The notes beneath the pieces are model-generated. The model did no database searches. It was not told the DNA's origin and worked only from the letters and a program-made list of their open reading frames with translations. This document shows, one piece after another, positions 25,830 to 35,400 of a stretch of 64,000 nt of DNA (position 1 is its first letter; each line of letters begins with the position of its first letter). Location of the stretch: positions 124,001 through 188,000 of the forward strand of contig NZ_JAPEPJ010000003.1 in NCBI RefSeq assembly GCF_026340255.1. The letters run 5' to 3'. A program made the translations under genes and the position numbers. This DNA is from Streptomyces sp. NBC_01408. GTDB lineage: Bacteria; Actinomycetota; Actinomycetes; Streptomycetales; Streptomycetaceae.

Positions 25830-26132
25830 CTACCGGGAGAATTCCCTCTCAAGCACCGCTTGCCAATCATCACCAGCGAGGCCAGAAGCCATCAGCAGAT
25901 CCCGCCAATCGCTCCGTGCTACGTCCAAAGCAACATCGAGCTGGATTCCCTGCTTGCACAGGATGACGATAGCCCCGGCGATCCTTTCCAGATCCTGCAC
26001 CCCGAAGGTGGACTCATCAACGCCCGCGAGATCCGCTATTATCTTTTCGCGGAAATCTCCGTCAAATTCTCGGGATATTAGTTCGACAATCCGGCCTGAA
26101 AGAATCACACTCACCCCAAAGATGGAGGTCAT
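25830..26132 (-). CDS. Probable immunity protein of an orphan Rhs toxin
   Basis: This 100-residue acidic, mostly helical protein (ISREFDGDFREKIIADLAGV, LERIAGAIVILCKQGI) is encoded immediately after the toxin remnant. Its ATG overlaps the toxin stop by one base (TGATG), the arrangement expected of a toxin-immunity pair. Base composition is lower in GC than housekeeping neighbours, as is usual for such genes. I know no family for it. The reading frame is intact although the toxin is broken, which fits immunity being kept. A hairpin follows at 25745-25782. Confidence 0.65.
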   Translation of the reverse strand: MTSIFGVSVILSGRIVELISREFDGDFREKIIADLAGVDESTFGVQDLERIAGAIVILCKQGIQLDVALDVARSDWRDLLMASGLAGDDWQAVLEREFSR

Positions 26133-26522
26133 CAGAGACGACCAGGAATCATGTAGCCGTAGGCGGACCTACCCTCCCGGGAGAATGTATATCCAGCCTC
26201 CAGAAGCTGATTCAACTCGCGGCATACACAGACTCACCTAGTGGACTTGTCAGCGCCCTACCGTCAACAGGTGTGGCGTGATACGCCTTCTGCCGCTTTT
26301 CGATCCCCCCTGGATGAATGCATCGTTGTTTTGAATGCTCCACCCTTCCATGTTGAGGACTTCGCGATTTGGCAAGTTTGTCGCCATTTCAGTGTCTGGC
26401 AGTCTTCCAAGGACAACGAACTCGTCGTCATTCTGGGAAGGCAGCTCAGTGCAGCTCGTGTTGTGGACAAGGGCCGCAATGGCACCTGCGAGCACATAGT
26501 ACGTGTGCGTGCTGAGGTATTG
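26132..26522 (-). pseudogene. Broken Rhs tip: HINT end plus toxin domain
   Basis: From 26522 the minus strand reads the final HINT motif STHTYYVLAGAIAALVHN (the intact Rhs has LHTYYVLAGATPVLVHN), then a toxin module: FVVLGRLPDTEMATNLPNRE, VLNMEGWSIQNNDAFIQGG. The frame then shifts to KAYHATPVDGRALTSPLGES and shifts again to RELNQLLEAGYTFSREGRSA before the stop at 26132-26134. Two frameshifts and the lack of an N-terminal part mean no active toxin. The pattern resembles toxin tips I know from actinobacterial Rhs proteins. No function is assigned. Confidence 0.75.
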
Positions 26523-27174
26523 TCATCTGCGTTTTCGCGGGTCAGCGGAATTCAGCCAGTCCGTGGGTGTGCGTGGAAGTACCGTGTTGTGCGCCCTTGT
26601 TGCCGTCGGCGTTGCCGCCAGACGGTCACGGGCGTGAGGGCGGCGGAGTGGGCTTTGGCCGGTGTCCTGTTCGGGTTGGGGTCGGGCATGGTCAGGGGGC
26701 CGTACGCTGGCCGGCAACTCGGGCAGGCTTTGATCCTGCCCGGAATTTGAACGAGTGGCCCCCTGGCCTTGCCCGACTCGGGCCCCGGCCCGAACAGGTG
26801 GGTAAAGCCCACGGAGCCGACCGCCCCACTCACGAGCTGCGCATCAGCCGACTCCCAGCTGCTGCCTCGCCGTCGGCCTGGCGCTCGTCGTGCGGACGCG
26901 TCCGGCTTCCTCCGCGCTTCCGGCACAACGCTGCGCTGTCTCTGCGCGGCCTGGTCGCTGGCCGGCCCGCGGTGGCGGAGCCGAGAGCGGGCCGGGTGGG
27001 CGGCCGTGCCGCGCGCGACCCGCGTCAGCGGGTCGCCTTGAAGACGTATAGAAAGTTTGGACGCATCACTCTTCCGCTGTACGCCATGGCCATCGGTGGA
27101 GACTCGTGCCGGGGATGCGGCCTCGGGCGTCGGCTTGGCTGGCGTGGCTTCAGGTGGTGCTGCCGTAGCTGCGC
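26523..27174. other. Gene-poor stretch with two hairpins
   Basis: I see no credible gene in these 650 bp. Open frames on both strands have poor protein character. Two hairpins stand out: GGGCAGG/CCTGCCC at 26721-26741 (7-nt loop) and GCGACCCGC/GCGGGTCGC at 27015-27036 (4-nt loop). The region separates the orphan toxin remnants from the integrase island and is probably recombination debris. Confidence 0.5.
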
Positions 27175-27405
27175 CTACTCGGCCCGGGTCACTTTCGCGT
27201 GGTCGGTGAAGATGCGTCTGAAGAGGTCGTGGCCAGTGCGTCCGGCGTGGCGAAGGGCCCAGGCTTGTGCGGCCTCTTGCTCATCGTGCGGGCCGGATTC
27301 AGCGTCGCAGCCTGCGGTGACGCAGAAAGCTTCGTAGGTAATGCCGCCCTCGGGGACGTGCCGGATGGTGTGGGGTACATGCCGGTACACGGCTCGGGCG
27401 GTCAC
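27175..27405 (-). CDS. Small Cys-containing protein (DUF7848-like)
   Basis: This 76-residue protein starts at GTG 27405, overlapping the stop of the upstream gene by 3 bases. Seen: RHVPHTIRHVPEGGITYEAF, then CVTAGCDAESG and AAQAWALRHAGRTGHDLFRR. I recognise it as the type of short conserved protein common in Streptomyces mobile or accessory islands near GntR regulators. The function is unknown. The spaced Cys and His residues would allow metal binding. Confidence 0.65.
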   Translation of the reverse strand: MTARAVYRHVPHTIRHVPEGGITYEAFCVTAGCDAESGPHDEQEAAQAWALRHAGRTGHDLFRRIFTDHAKVTRAE

Positions 27406-27599
27406 TGGTGGCCTTCGGGGTGGCGTCGCATGTAGACGTTGCAGTCGGTCACGGTCGTCATGTCGCCGACCATGTGTGCGCGGTCGCGTACGTTGGCCAG
27501 TTCGGTGCAGCCCGCACAACCCTCGACGGGATCCGGGTCCGGCTCCAGTCGCAGCGGTAGTTCAACAGTCGCAGTCGAGTACCTGGTCGGCTCACTCAT
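27402..27599 (-). CDS. Small Cys-containing hypothetical protein
   Basis: This 65-residue protein contains EGCAGCTELANVRDRAHMVG and a third Cys in VTDCNVYMRRHPEG. ATG 27599 is preceded by GAAGGGTGG. It is coupled to the downstream 76-residue gene and divergent from the GntR regulator, whose binding site probably lies in the 157-bp gap. The function is unknown. Confidence 0.65.
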   Translation of the reverse strand: MSEPTRYSTATVELPLRLEPDPDPVEGCAGCTELANVRDRAHMVGDMTTVTDCNVYMRRHPEGHQ

Positions 27600-27638
27600 G
27601 GTGCGTCGCCACCCTTCGAACGTCACATGGCTGACCTG

Positions 27639-27725
27639 TTGACAGGTCGGTGCTCTAGTTCAGTATTCGAGTGGCCGAAGCACTCCCGCTACGGTTCGCA
27701 GTGCACTAGTGTGCCCTCACTGACA
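27639..27725. promoter_or_regulatory. Divergent promoter region of the GntR island
   Basis: TTGACA at 27639-27644 is a good -35 for the plus strand, with AGTATT 17 bp on as a poor -10. Two similar elements, TGCTCTAGTTC near 27651 and TGCACTAGTGTG near 27703, the second with the palindrome CACTAGTG, could be GntR operator half-copies. Confidence 0.35.
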
Positions 27726-27755
27726 GCACGTCAACTCAATGGAGGGGCACGCCTT

Positions 27756-28478
27756 ATGCCCAGTCCCAAGACGTTCACGAAGATCGCTGATCACTTCCGG
27801 GAGCGCATCCTGTCGGGCGAGCTCGCGCCGGGTGCCAAGCTGCCGACCAACCGGGAGATCGCCGGACAGTGGCAGGCCGCAGCCGCCACCGTGTCCCGTG
27901 CTCTGCAAGCTCTCCAGGTCGAGAACTTCATCCGCACCACCCCCAGGGGTACGTTCGTCGCAGATGACCCGAGGTGGACCCTGTCGGCGCGGGACCGACT
28001 CGCCCGCGTCCAGCGGGTGAAGTCGTTCCTGGCGGAGGGAGAGACGAGCCGTGTGACGGCTGCCGAGCTGATCGCCCCGCCGCTGTACGTGGCCGAGATC
28101 TTCGATCTGGATACCGGAGACCAGGTCGTCCGTCGCGAGTGGCTGGCCGGCCGCGGCAAGACACGGACCGTGTTCGCGGTGACCTGGTACCCGGCACCGT
28201 TCGCCGCCTTGGTCCCCGATCTGCTGAACACCGCTCCGGGCCGCAATCACGGCTTGTCCTCGCGCGTGCTCGAAGCCACCGGGCGCACGATCACCCACGC
28301 CAGGGACGACATGCACGCCCGCCCCGCCGACGCGCGGGAGGCAAGCGCGCTGGGGCTAGCCGTCGGCTCACCGATCCTGGCCGGTGCCCACAGGTGGTCG
28401 GACTCGGAAGGGATCATCGAGTACGGGGAATGGTGCCTGCCGCCCCGGTTCACGATCGGCTACGAGTACCAGCCCTGA
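27756..28478 (+). CDS. GntR-family transcriptional regulator
   Basis: This 240-residue regulator has an N-terminal winged helix (HFRERILSGELAPGAKLPTN, REIAGQWQAAAATVSRALQA) and a C-terminal UTRA-like effector domain from about residue 90 (FDLDTGDQVVRREWLAGRGK, WSDSEGIIEYGEWCLPPRF). Such regulators (KorSA type) are typical of actinomycete integrative elements. ATG 27756 follows GGAGGGG. A strong terminator and then an integrase remnant follow. Confidence 0.87.
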   Translation: MPSPKTFTKIADHFRERILSGELAPGAKLPTNREIAGQWQAAAATVSRALQALQVENFIRTTPRGTFVADDPRWTLSARDRLARVQRVKSFLAEGETSRVTAAELIAPPLYVAEIFDLDTGDQVVRREWLAGRGKTRTVFAVTWYPAPFAALVPDLLNTAPGRNHGLSSRVLEATGRTITHARDDMHARPADAREASALGLAVGSPILAGAHRWSDSEGIIEYGEWCLPPRFTIGYEYQP

Positions 28479-28491
28479 CGCATGAACGCGA

Positions 28492-28526
28492 AGCGTCCCC
28501 GGAGAGCCCAAGGCTCCGGGGACGCT
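28492..28526 (+). terminator. Terminator after the GntR gene
   Basis: AGCGTCCCCGGAG (28492-28504) and CTCCGGGGACGCT (28514-28526) form a perfect 13-bp stem with a 9-nt loop, 14 nt past the stop. Confidence 0.75.
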
Positions 28527-28553
28527 CAGTCACTTCTGTGTGCCTCAGCTGGC

Positions 28554-28888
28554 GTGTGGAAAGACAACGGCCTCGTCTTCGCCACTCCAACCGGTGCCCC
28601 ACTCGACCCGGCCAATCTCACTCGCAGCTTCCGCGGCCTCCTGGACCGACCAGCCCTGCGCCGCATCCGCTTCCACGACCTGCGGCACTCGACCGCCACC
28701 CTGCTCCTGGAACAGGGCGTCGAACTCGTCGTCATCAAGGAAGCCACGCCCACATCGGCGTCACCGCCGACGTCTACCCCCACGTAAGGATCCGCCTCCA
28801 ACGCCAAGCCATCGACACCCTCAACGACGCCCTCGGTCGGCCCGAGAACCACCCTGACGCCCCGCCCTCCTCGGCAGGCGTCCGCTGA
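28554..28888 (+). pseudogene. Tyrosine integrase C-terminal remnant, frameshifted
   Basis: The fragment reads DNGLVFATPTGAPLDPANLT, FHDLRHSTATLLLEQGVELV and VIKE, then changes frame to HAHIGVTADVYPHV, which carries the nucleophilic Tyr. The HxxR motif and Tyr of phage-type integrases are recognisable, but about 7 bases seem missing at 28743-28745, where the usual LLG before HAH is absent. The N-terminal two thirds of the gene are gone. It is a dead remnant of an integrative element. The ending TTGCCGTCACCGTTGCCGTC matches sequences I know downstream of Streptomyces integrase genes. Confidence 0.8.
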
Positions 28889-28916
28889 CGTTGCCGTCAC
28901 CGTTGCCGTCAAACGG

Positions 28917-28956
28917 CTGAGAGGCCCCACCGGTGATCACCGGTGGGGCCTCTCAG
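28917..28956. terminator. Perfect 40-bp palindrome, bidirectional terminator
   Basis: CTGAGAGGCCCCACCGGTGA at 28917-28936 is followed directly by its exact reverse complement. There is no spacer. It sits between the integrase remnant and minus-strand genes ending at 28961 and 29119 and probably stops transcription in both directions. Confidence 0.7.
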
Positions 28957-28960
28957 TATT

Positions 28961-29155
28961 TCATGTCAATTCGCCGAACTGGTCGACTCTCTCCATCATC
29001 GAAATGACATCTTGCATTTCAGAATTCAGCGGGACTATTCCACCTGCTGCACCAGCCACCACAGAAGGCGACTTGCCCTGAGGCGAAGCGCGGCGCGCAA
29101 CGTCAGATCGCGAGATTCTTAATGGATGGATACACGCCCATTCGCTACCTGCCAC
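28961..29155 (-). CDS. Possible small ORF after the Rhs immunity gene
   Basis: A 64-codon frame overlaps the end of the immunity gene by 37 bases and contains RISRSDVARRASPQGKSPSV and the helical end MQDVISMMERVDQFGELT. Composition is as AT-rich as the immunity gene. It may be the remains of another tip or immunity gene, or an independent short gene. I recognise nothing in it. Confidence 0.3.
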   Translation of the reverse strand: MAGSEWACIHPLRISRSDVARRASPQGKSPSVVAGAAGGIVPLNSEMQDVISMMERVDQFGELT

Positions 29156-29472
29156 CTACCGGAAGGGCCGCCCTCGTCATCGTCCACGAAGAACGCTCCC
29201 TCCAGCTCAGGAATCAACTCCGCGATTCTCTCCAGCTGATCAAGGACAAGCTCCACGCCCCCGCCCTTCATTGACGCCCCGAAGAACGCGTGGGCGATCC
29301 AGTTGATCTCTCTCTTCTGGTACAGCCACCCATCCATATACAAGGCGACCGTTTCTTCGGTCAGATGGAACTGCGTCCCCCTGCTCCTGTACTGCACTAC
29401 GACGTCCCGGATCACGTCCAGGTCGCTGTAATCACAGTCCAGGAACCCTCGCACATTGAAGTACTTCGACAC
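29119..29472 (-). CDS. Probable immunity protein for the Rhs toxin
   Basis: This 117-residue acidic protein is encoded 5 nt after the rhs stop, in the standard immunity position, with GGGGA at the end of rhs acting as ribosome site for GTG 29472. Seen: NVRGFLDCDYSDLDVIRDVV, NWIAHAFFGASMKGGGVELV and GAFFVDDDEGGPSGRWQVA. The overall pattern recalls Imm7-like proteins, but I would not assign the family without a profile search. It would sit in the cytoplasm and block the cognate nuclease tip. Confidence 0.72.
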   Translation of the reverse strand: MSKYFNVRGFLDCDYSDLDVIRDVVVQYRSRGTQFHLTEETVALYMDGWLYQKREINWIAHAFFGASMKGGGVELVLDQLERIAELIPELEGAFFVDDDEGGPSGRWQVANGRVSIH

Positions 29473-29477
29473 GGCGA

Positions 29478-32400
29478 TCAGTCCCCAAATCCGGTGCGGA
29501 CAATCCCGCCCTTACCCTCGATGTAGCTTCGGACATCACGGTGGACGCCATACTTGAACCAGAATTCAGCCCTCACGCCCATCTCGTCTGCACTTGAGAG
29601 AGTGGCCTTGATCTGATTTCTCGTCGACTTACTCAGGAAATTCTTGGGCCGATTGACTGCCGTCCACGTCCGCTTCACCTGAATTAGCGCGTCGCTTGTA
29701 ACGGCGTCGACCTCACGCCCGTTAATCATCTGCGACGTACCACCCGTGCGCGCCCTCACCTGGTCTTCATAGTGCACATCGGCGGCTTCCCTCATCTTGC
29801 CTTGGCCCACCAAGTCGCGCACTTGGTCGGAGGCTTTCATTCCTCCGCAGTTATGGACAAGGACCGGCGTCGCGCCCGCCAGCACATAGTACGTGTGCAG
29901 GTCGGCGACGGTGAGGTTGTGCGTCGTGACGGCGTGCGGGTAGTTGCGGACCGAAGTGACCGTCAGGGTGGTGCCGTTGGGCTGGCGGAGGTGCTCGCCC
30001 TGCTTGAGCTCGCCGGCGTCGACCCACTGGTTGCGGGATTCGCTCCAGTACGGGTGGTGGTAGGTGGAGGTGAGCTCGGCGGGCGGGCCGCGGGGGTTGG
30101 CGTCGTCGGTGAGGGTGAGGTCGGTGAAGTCCTTGTCGTCCGGTGTGGTGATGGTGGCGGTCACCGTCTTGGGTGCGGTTTCGCCGGTCTGTGGGTCGGT
30201 TGCCATGACGGTGTCGCCGTCGCGGACGTCCTCGATCGACTTCTTGGTGCCGTCGGCCATCAGAACCCGGACACCCGCCGGGAAGCTGTTGCACTCAGTG
30301 ACGGTCGAAGAGGTGTCGGAATCGCCGCCCTTGCCTGACTCCGCCTCGCCCTTGGCTGTGTCTGCCTCGCCCTTGGTTGCTTTCGCCTCGGTACCAGCGG
30401 TGTCGCCTGCCGATTCCTTGGCTGCTTTCTCTTCCGCTGATTTTGTTACTTTGGCCGCTGCCGCTGCTGCTTCGTCCTCGGCCTTCTTGGCCGTGGTGAA
30501 GGCTTCCATCGCCTGGGCGGCCCTGCGTTCGCCGGCGTTGATGGCGTCGTAGGTCTTGTTGAGTTCCTTGTAGATCTGGAAGGCCTTGATGCCGACCTTG
30601 ATCGCCTTGAAGAGCTTGCCCCAGGGAACCGCGTTGAGGGCGGTGTTGATGCAGGCCATGACGTCGCCCTTGGTGAAGCAGTCACGGGCGTCGTTGTAGC
30701 CGATCAGGTCGCCGATCAGGTCGACGACGGCGGACTTCAGTTCATCGCGCTTCTTCTTGGCCTTGACGACTTCCCCGTTGGCCCGGTTCAGTGCCACCTG
30801 CTGAGGACCCGGTCCGGCAGCCCAGCCTGCGATGGAAACGTCCCGGCTGTCGGCGTCACGCATTTCATCGGAACAACTACTCCCCTCGCAACTGAAGGCA
30901 AGGAGACCACTCGGGTCCGACGAGTTGACCGGGCTGTTGTTGGCGTAGGCGTACGCGTTCCACTGCTGGGGGCTGGCAGCGTCGATGATCGGGTCCGGGC
31001 TGATGAAGCGGCCCGTCGTCGGGTCGTACTCGCGGGCCCCGAGGAGGGTGAAGCCGGTTTCCTTCTCCTTGGTGCCGCCCACGAAGCCCTTGTCGCCCGC
31101 CCAGCTGCCGGGAGCGGGCTGGGTGCCGCGTTCGTTGCCGAAGGGGTCGGCCGGGCGACGGACCTGGGCAAGGTCGGTGGCGTCGAACTGGACGCCGTTG
31201 GTGCCGTGGTGGTCCGAGGACTGGTAGCTGAGGGTGGAGGTGCCCGCGGTGGTGGTTCGGGTGATGGACAGGCCGCCGGGGGCGCCGTACGTGCGGACGT
31301 CGGAGACCTTGCCGGTGGCGGTGTCCAGGGTGATCTGGTCGGTGCCGAGGTTCAGCATGGTCTTGCCGGGGTCTCGGCGGATGAGCTGGTTGCCGCCCGT
31401 GTCGTACAGGTAGCTGGTGCCCGCGCTCTCGCCGGTTCCCGTGATCTTGTCGAGCTTGCCCTGGCCGTTCCAGTCCAGGGTCCTGGTGCCCGGGGTGCTG
31501 GTGATCGAGGCCGTGTTGCCGGTCGCGTCGTACGTGTACGAGGTGACCTTGGTGCCGGCGGTGCTGGTCTCGGTGGAGGTCAACAGGGCGTGCGGCCCGC
31601 CCGTGCCGCCGCCCGTCTTCGGGTCGGAGGAAGGGGTGTTGGGGTCGGCGCCGAAGGTCTGGGTGACCGTCGTGTCCTTGGCCGCGTTGCCGGTGACGTC
31701 CTTCTTCACCAGCTTGGTGCGGTTGCCGAGCTTGTCGTACTCGTACAGCTGCCAGTACGGAGCCGGCCCGCCCACGCTGGGCTTGCCGGTGCCGTCGACG
31801 GCCGGGCCGCCGCTGTTGGCGCAGCCGCCGATGCCCCGGACGCTGGGCTGGGGTGCTGTCGTGGCGGTGCCGGTGTCGGTCCAGGCCTGGGTCAGGCGGC
31901 CGAGGTAGTCGGTGGTGAAGCACTGCAGGTCGCGGGCCGCGCCGTCCTGTGTGCTGCTGATGGAGGTCAGCTGACCGACCCGGTTGTAGGTGTAGTCGTT
32001 GACGTCGACGCTGGCGGTCGCCGCGGTCTGCTTGTCCAGGGTGGAACGGATTGGGCGGCCGGTGGCCTGGTCGTAGTCGGTGGTGGAGACCACCTGCATG
32101 CCGGTGCCACCGACGGTGGTGCGGATGGCGCGGCCGTAGGGGTCGTAGCGCATGTCCACGACGTACGGCGTGCGGGTCTCCTGCTCCCCCATCTTGCTGC
32201 CGAGCGAGGTGAACTTGCCGGCGATGTCGCTGCCAAAGGTCAGGGTTTCCTTGTCCAGCCCGGCTTCTGCGATGGCCGGCAAGGTGGTGGTCTTGAGCTG
32301 ACCGTACTTGTCGTAGGTGTTCGTGGTCTCGTACGTGCCCTTGAGACCCTTCTCGACGGCCGGAATGGTGATCTTGGTGCCGAGTGGGCGGTACCCCCCG

Positions 32401-35400
32401 TCGTAGCCGGTCACCTCGGAGACGTAGGCGTTGCCGGAGGCTCCGCCGACGTAGCGGGTGGTGGTGGCCGGCTTGCCGAGGGCCTTCGTGTCGTAGGTGA
32501 AGGAGCCGACCTGCTTGGCCGGGTCGACGGCCGTACCCTCGAACGTGGCGACCGTACGGCCGAGGAGGTCGGTGACGGTAGTGGCGCTCTTGCCCCGGGC
32601 GTCGGTGGCGGTGACGAGGTTCTTGCTGTCGTCGTAGACCGTGGTCGCAGTGCCCGAGTCCGGGTCGGTGGTCTTCACCGTGCGGCCGAGGAGGTCGTAG
32701 GCGAAGGTCCACTCGTTGCCCGCAGGGTCCTTGCGGCGCAGTTCCTGGCCCTGGGTGTTGCTCTCGTAGGTCGTCTCGTCGTAGGTGCCGGTGGGGGTGT
32801 TGCTCTTGTACTGGCGCAGCATGGAGGTGGTGCCGTTGGTGATGCTCGCCGTGGCGTAGCCGCCGGTCGGCGGGATCGTACGGACCTCATCGGCGCCCGG
32901 GTACTCGGTCTTCGAGCGCCACTGCTCGATGCCGTAGGACTGGAAGACGGAGGCGGTGGAGCGGCCGAGGCCGTCGAAGACGGAGACGGTCTGCGCAGGG
33001 ATCTTGCTGTCCGGGTTGACGCCGCCGTTGGGCAGGAACAGCGCCGCTCCGGGGGCCTTCTCGTCGTTGTAGTAGGGGGCGCTGGTCTTGACCTGCCAGC
33101 CGTGTGAGTCGAACACGGCGTCGGTGACCATGCGGCCCTTGACGCCGGAGGGCGTGTGCGCCTGCGTCTGGCGGACCCGGCCGAGGCCGTCGTAGATGGT
33201 GTAGCTCGCGATGTACGCGTTGTCGTTCATGAGCGTCTGGCTCAGAACCGTGGACGGCGCGTTGGTCCCGTTCATCGCGTACGAGAACTTGCGTACGGGC
33301 GGGTCCGTGTCCCGGTTCTGGCCGGGCTGCCAGACGGCGACGACGCGGCCGAAGGCGTCGTAGCCGCGTTCGGCGACGTGCCCGTTCTCGTCGGTGGTCT
33401 TCATGGGCAGGGCGCGGCCGGTGTCGAGGGTGGTGACCGTCTTCCAGCCGAGCGGGTTGGTGTGGGTGACCTCGTAGGGCAGGGCGTTGGGCAGGGCCCG
33501 GTATTCGGTCTTGGTCACCGCGCCGTCGGGGTGGGCGGCGTCTTTGCGGACCTTGTTGGTGGTGGTGGTGATGCGGCCGTATACGTCGTAGGCGGAGGTG
33601 ATGTTGAGGCGGTATACGGGCTTGCCCGCGCCGTCATACTTCTCCAGGACCTCGGTGCCCGTCTGGTCGGCGGTCGCGCCGGACTGGCCGAGGGGGAGGT
33701 TGTCGAAATAGGCGCGGGTGTCGCCGACCGTGTTGGCGGTGGTCGGGGTCTGGCCGCAGGCGCCGGAGAGGACCAGGGTGCGGGAGGCGAGCTGGGTGAG
33801 GCCGCCGCCGGGGCCGGCCGCGTACTCGAAGGTGGTGCACAGGCGCTGGTCGGGGCGCGACAGGTCGCTTCTGTCGTCGACCTGGAGCGGGCGGGAGAGG
33901 AGAGTGTTGTCGTAGGTGGAAGTGCGTTCGCTGGTGCGCCAGGTGCCGTTGGCGAGCTTCGCGCGGCTGGTGACCTTGGCGGTGTTCAGGGCGCGGGCCG
34001 TGATGGGGGGCATGCCGCCCGACTGCGCGCGGGTCGCGGTGATCGCGCCGAGCCACGGGGTGGTGACCTCGTCGGCGATGACGGTTCCGCCGTCGCGGTC
34101 GTAGGTCTGGGACTGGCGGACGAAGCCGGACAGGACATCCTCGTCCTTGATGCTGCCGCCGTGGGTGTCCGAAACCGACACGTTGCGCTTGGTGCCGTTG
34201 GAGAGGGCGTCGCCGTCCATTCCGCGCAGGAACGTGGCGACGCTCTTCGTGCGCGGGGCCTCGGCCTCGTTGCCGTTGCCGGTCTTGGTGGTGACGGTGG
34301 CGTAGCCGCGGAACTGGTCCCAGGTGCGGGTCTTGGCATCGGCGGACTCGGAGTCGTTGCGGTGCCAGGCGATGCCGCCGCCGTACTCGTACTCGGTGAC
34401 CGTGCTGACCTGGCCGGCCACCATGTCCTGCTGGGTGACGGACTGGACGACGATCTTGTTGAACCAGTCGTTGACCGGGTCCGGGTAGGACTGGCCGGGC
34501 AGGTACCACTTGACCGGCATGCAGGACATCGTGTTGCTGTCCTCGGAGGACGGCATCGTGCTGTTGACCCGGGAGCACTCCGGGGTTTTGTAGACGACGT
34601 TGATCCGGCCGCCGGTCTCGGTGGTGATCGCCTGGATGCGCGGCCGGTAGTAGCGGGGCGCGGACGCGTCGGTGCCGTCGGGGCGCCTGACCAGGCCGTC
34701 GACTCGGTTGGGCATCTGCAGCGGTGCGAAGGACACGGCCGGGAGCGTCTGCGCGGCCCTGGCGTTGGTGGCGGTGCGCTGGACGGAGTCGAGCCACAGG
34801 GTCGGCGAGGTGCCGTCGCCCGGATCCTGGAAGGACTGGTTCAGGGCGTAGGAGTCGACGGAGCGGTAGCCGCCGGTGCCGAAGACCTCGGTGTCGATCT
34901 TCGTCAGGCGCTTGGTGGAGAAGTAGGTCGGGGAGAGGTTCAGGCACTGGCCGGTGGCGGCGCATTCCTGGTCGACCGGGGTGTCGGGCCAGGACTTGGC
35001 GTTGGCTTTGGTGCGCTGCGCCGGGTCACAGGTGATGGCCCCGCTGGGGAGGCAGCGTTCGGCGGTTCGCAGCCACACCTGGGCGGCGGTCTTGGCGGTG
35101 CCCTTCGCCGCGATCTGGTCGGGCAGGCGCTGGCCGTAGCCGATCCAGGTCGGGTAGGAGCCGCGCTGGTAGAGGGTGGACGTGCCGGTGCCGTTGTTCT
35201 GGCCGCCGCCGCGCCCGTAGTGGTTGCTCTCCTGCTCGTAGCGGTAGGTGATCAGGTTCTGGTGCGGGTCCACGACGTAGTCGAGGTTCCACTGCCAGCC
35301 GAGCTGCTGCCATGAGCCGTTCGCGGGTGTCTGGGCGCCGAGGCACTTGTCCTGGCCACTGTTGAAGTAGACGGGGACGGTGGAGACGGACTTGGCCTCG

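Noticed and set aside
26567..27337. 256-codon plus frame in the gap before the small Cys-containing genes
   Set aside because: It has many Arg/Cys/Trp, no ribosome site and no motif, and it crosses the real minus-strand gene at 27175-27405.
28554..28956. Attachment site for the integrase remnant
   Set aside because: No tRNA or obvious direct repeat borders the remnant. The only tRNA (58811-58884) is 30 kb away.
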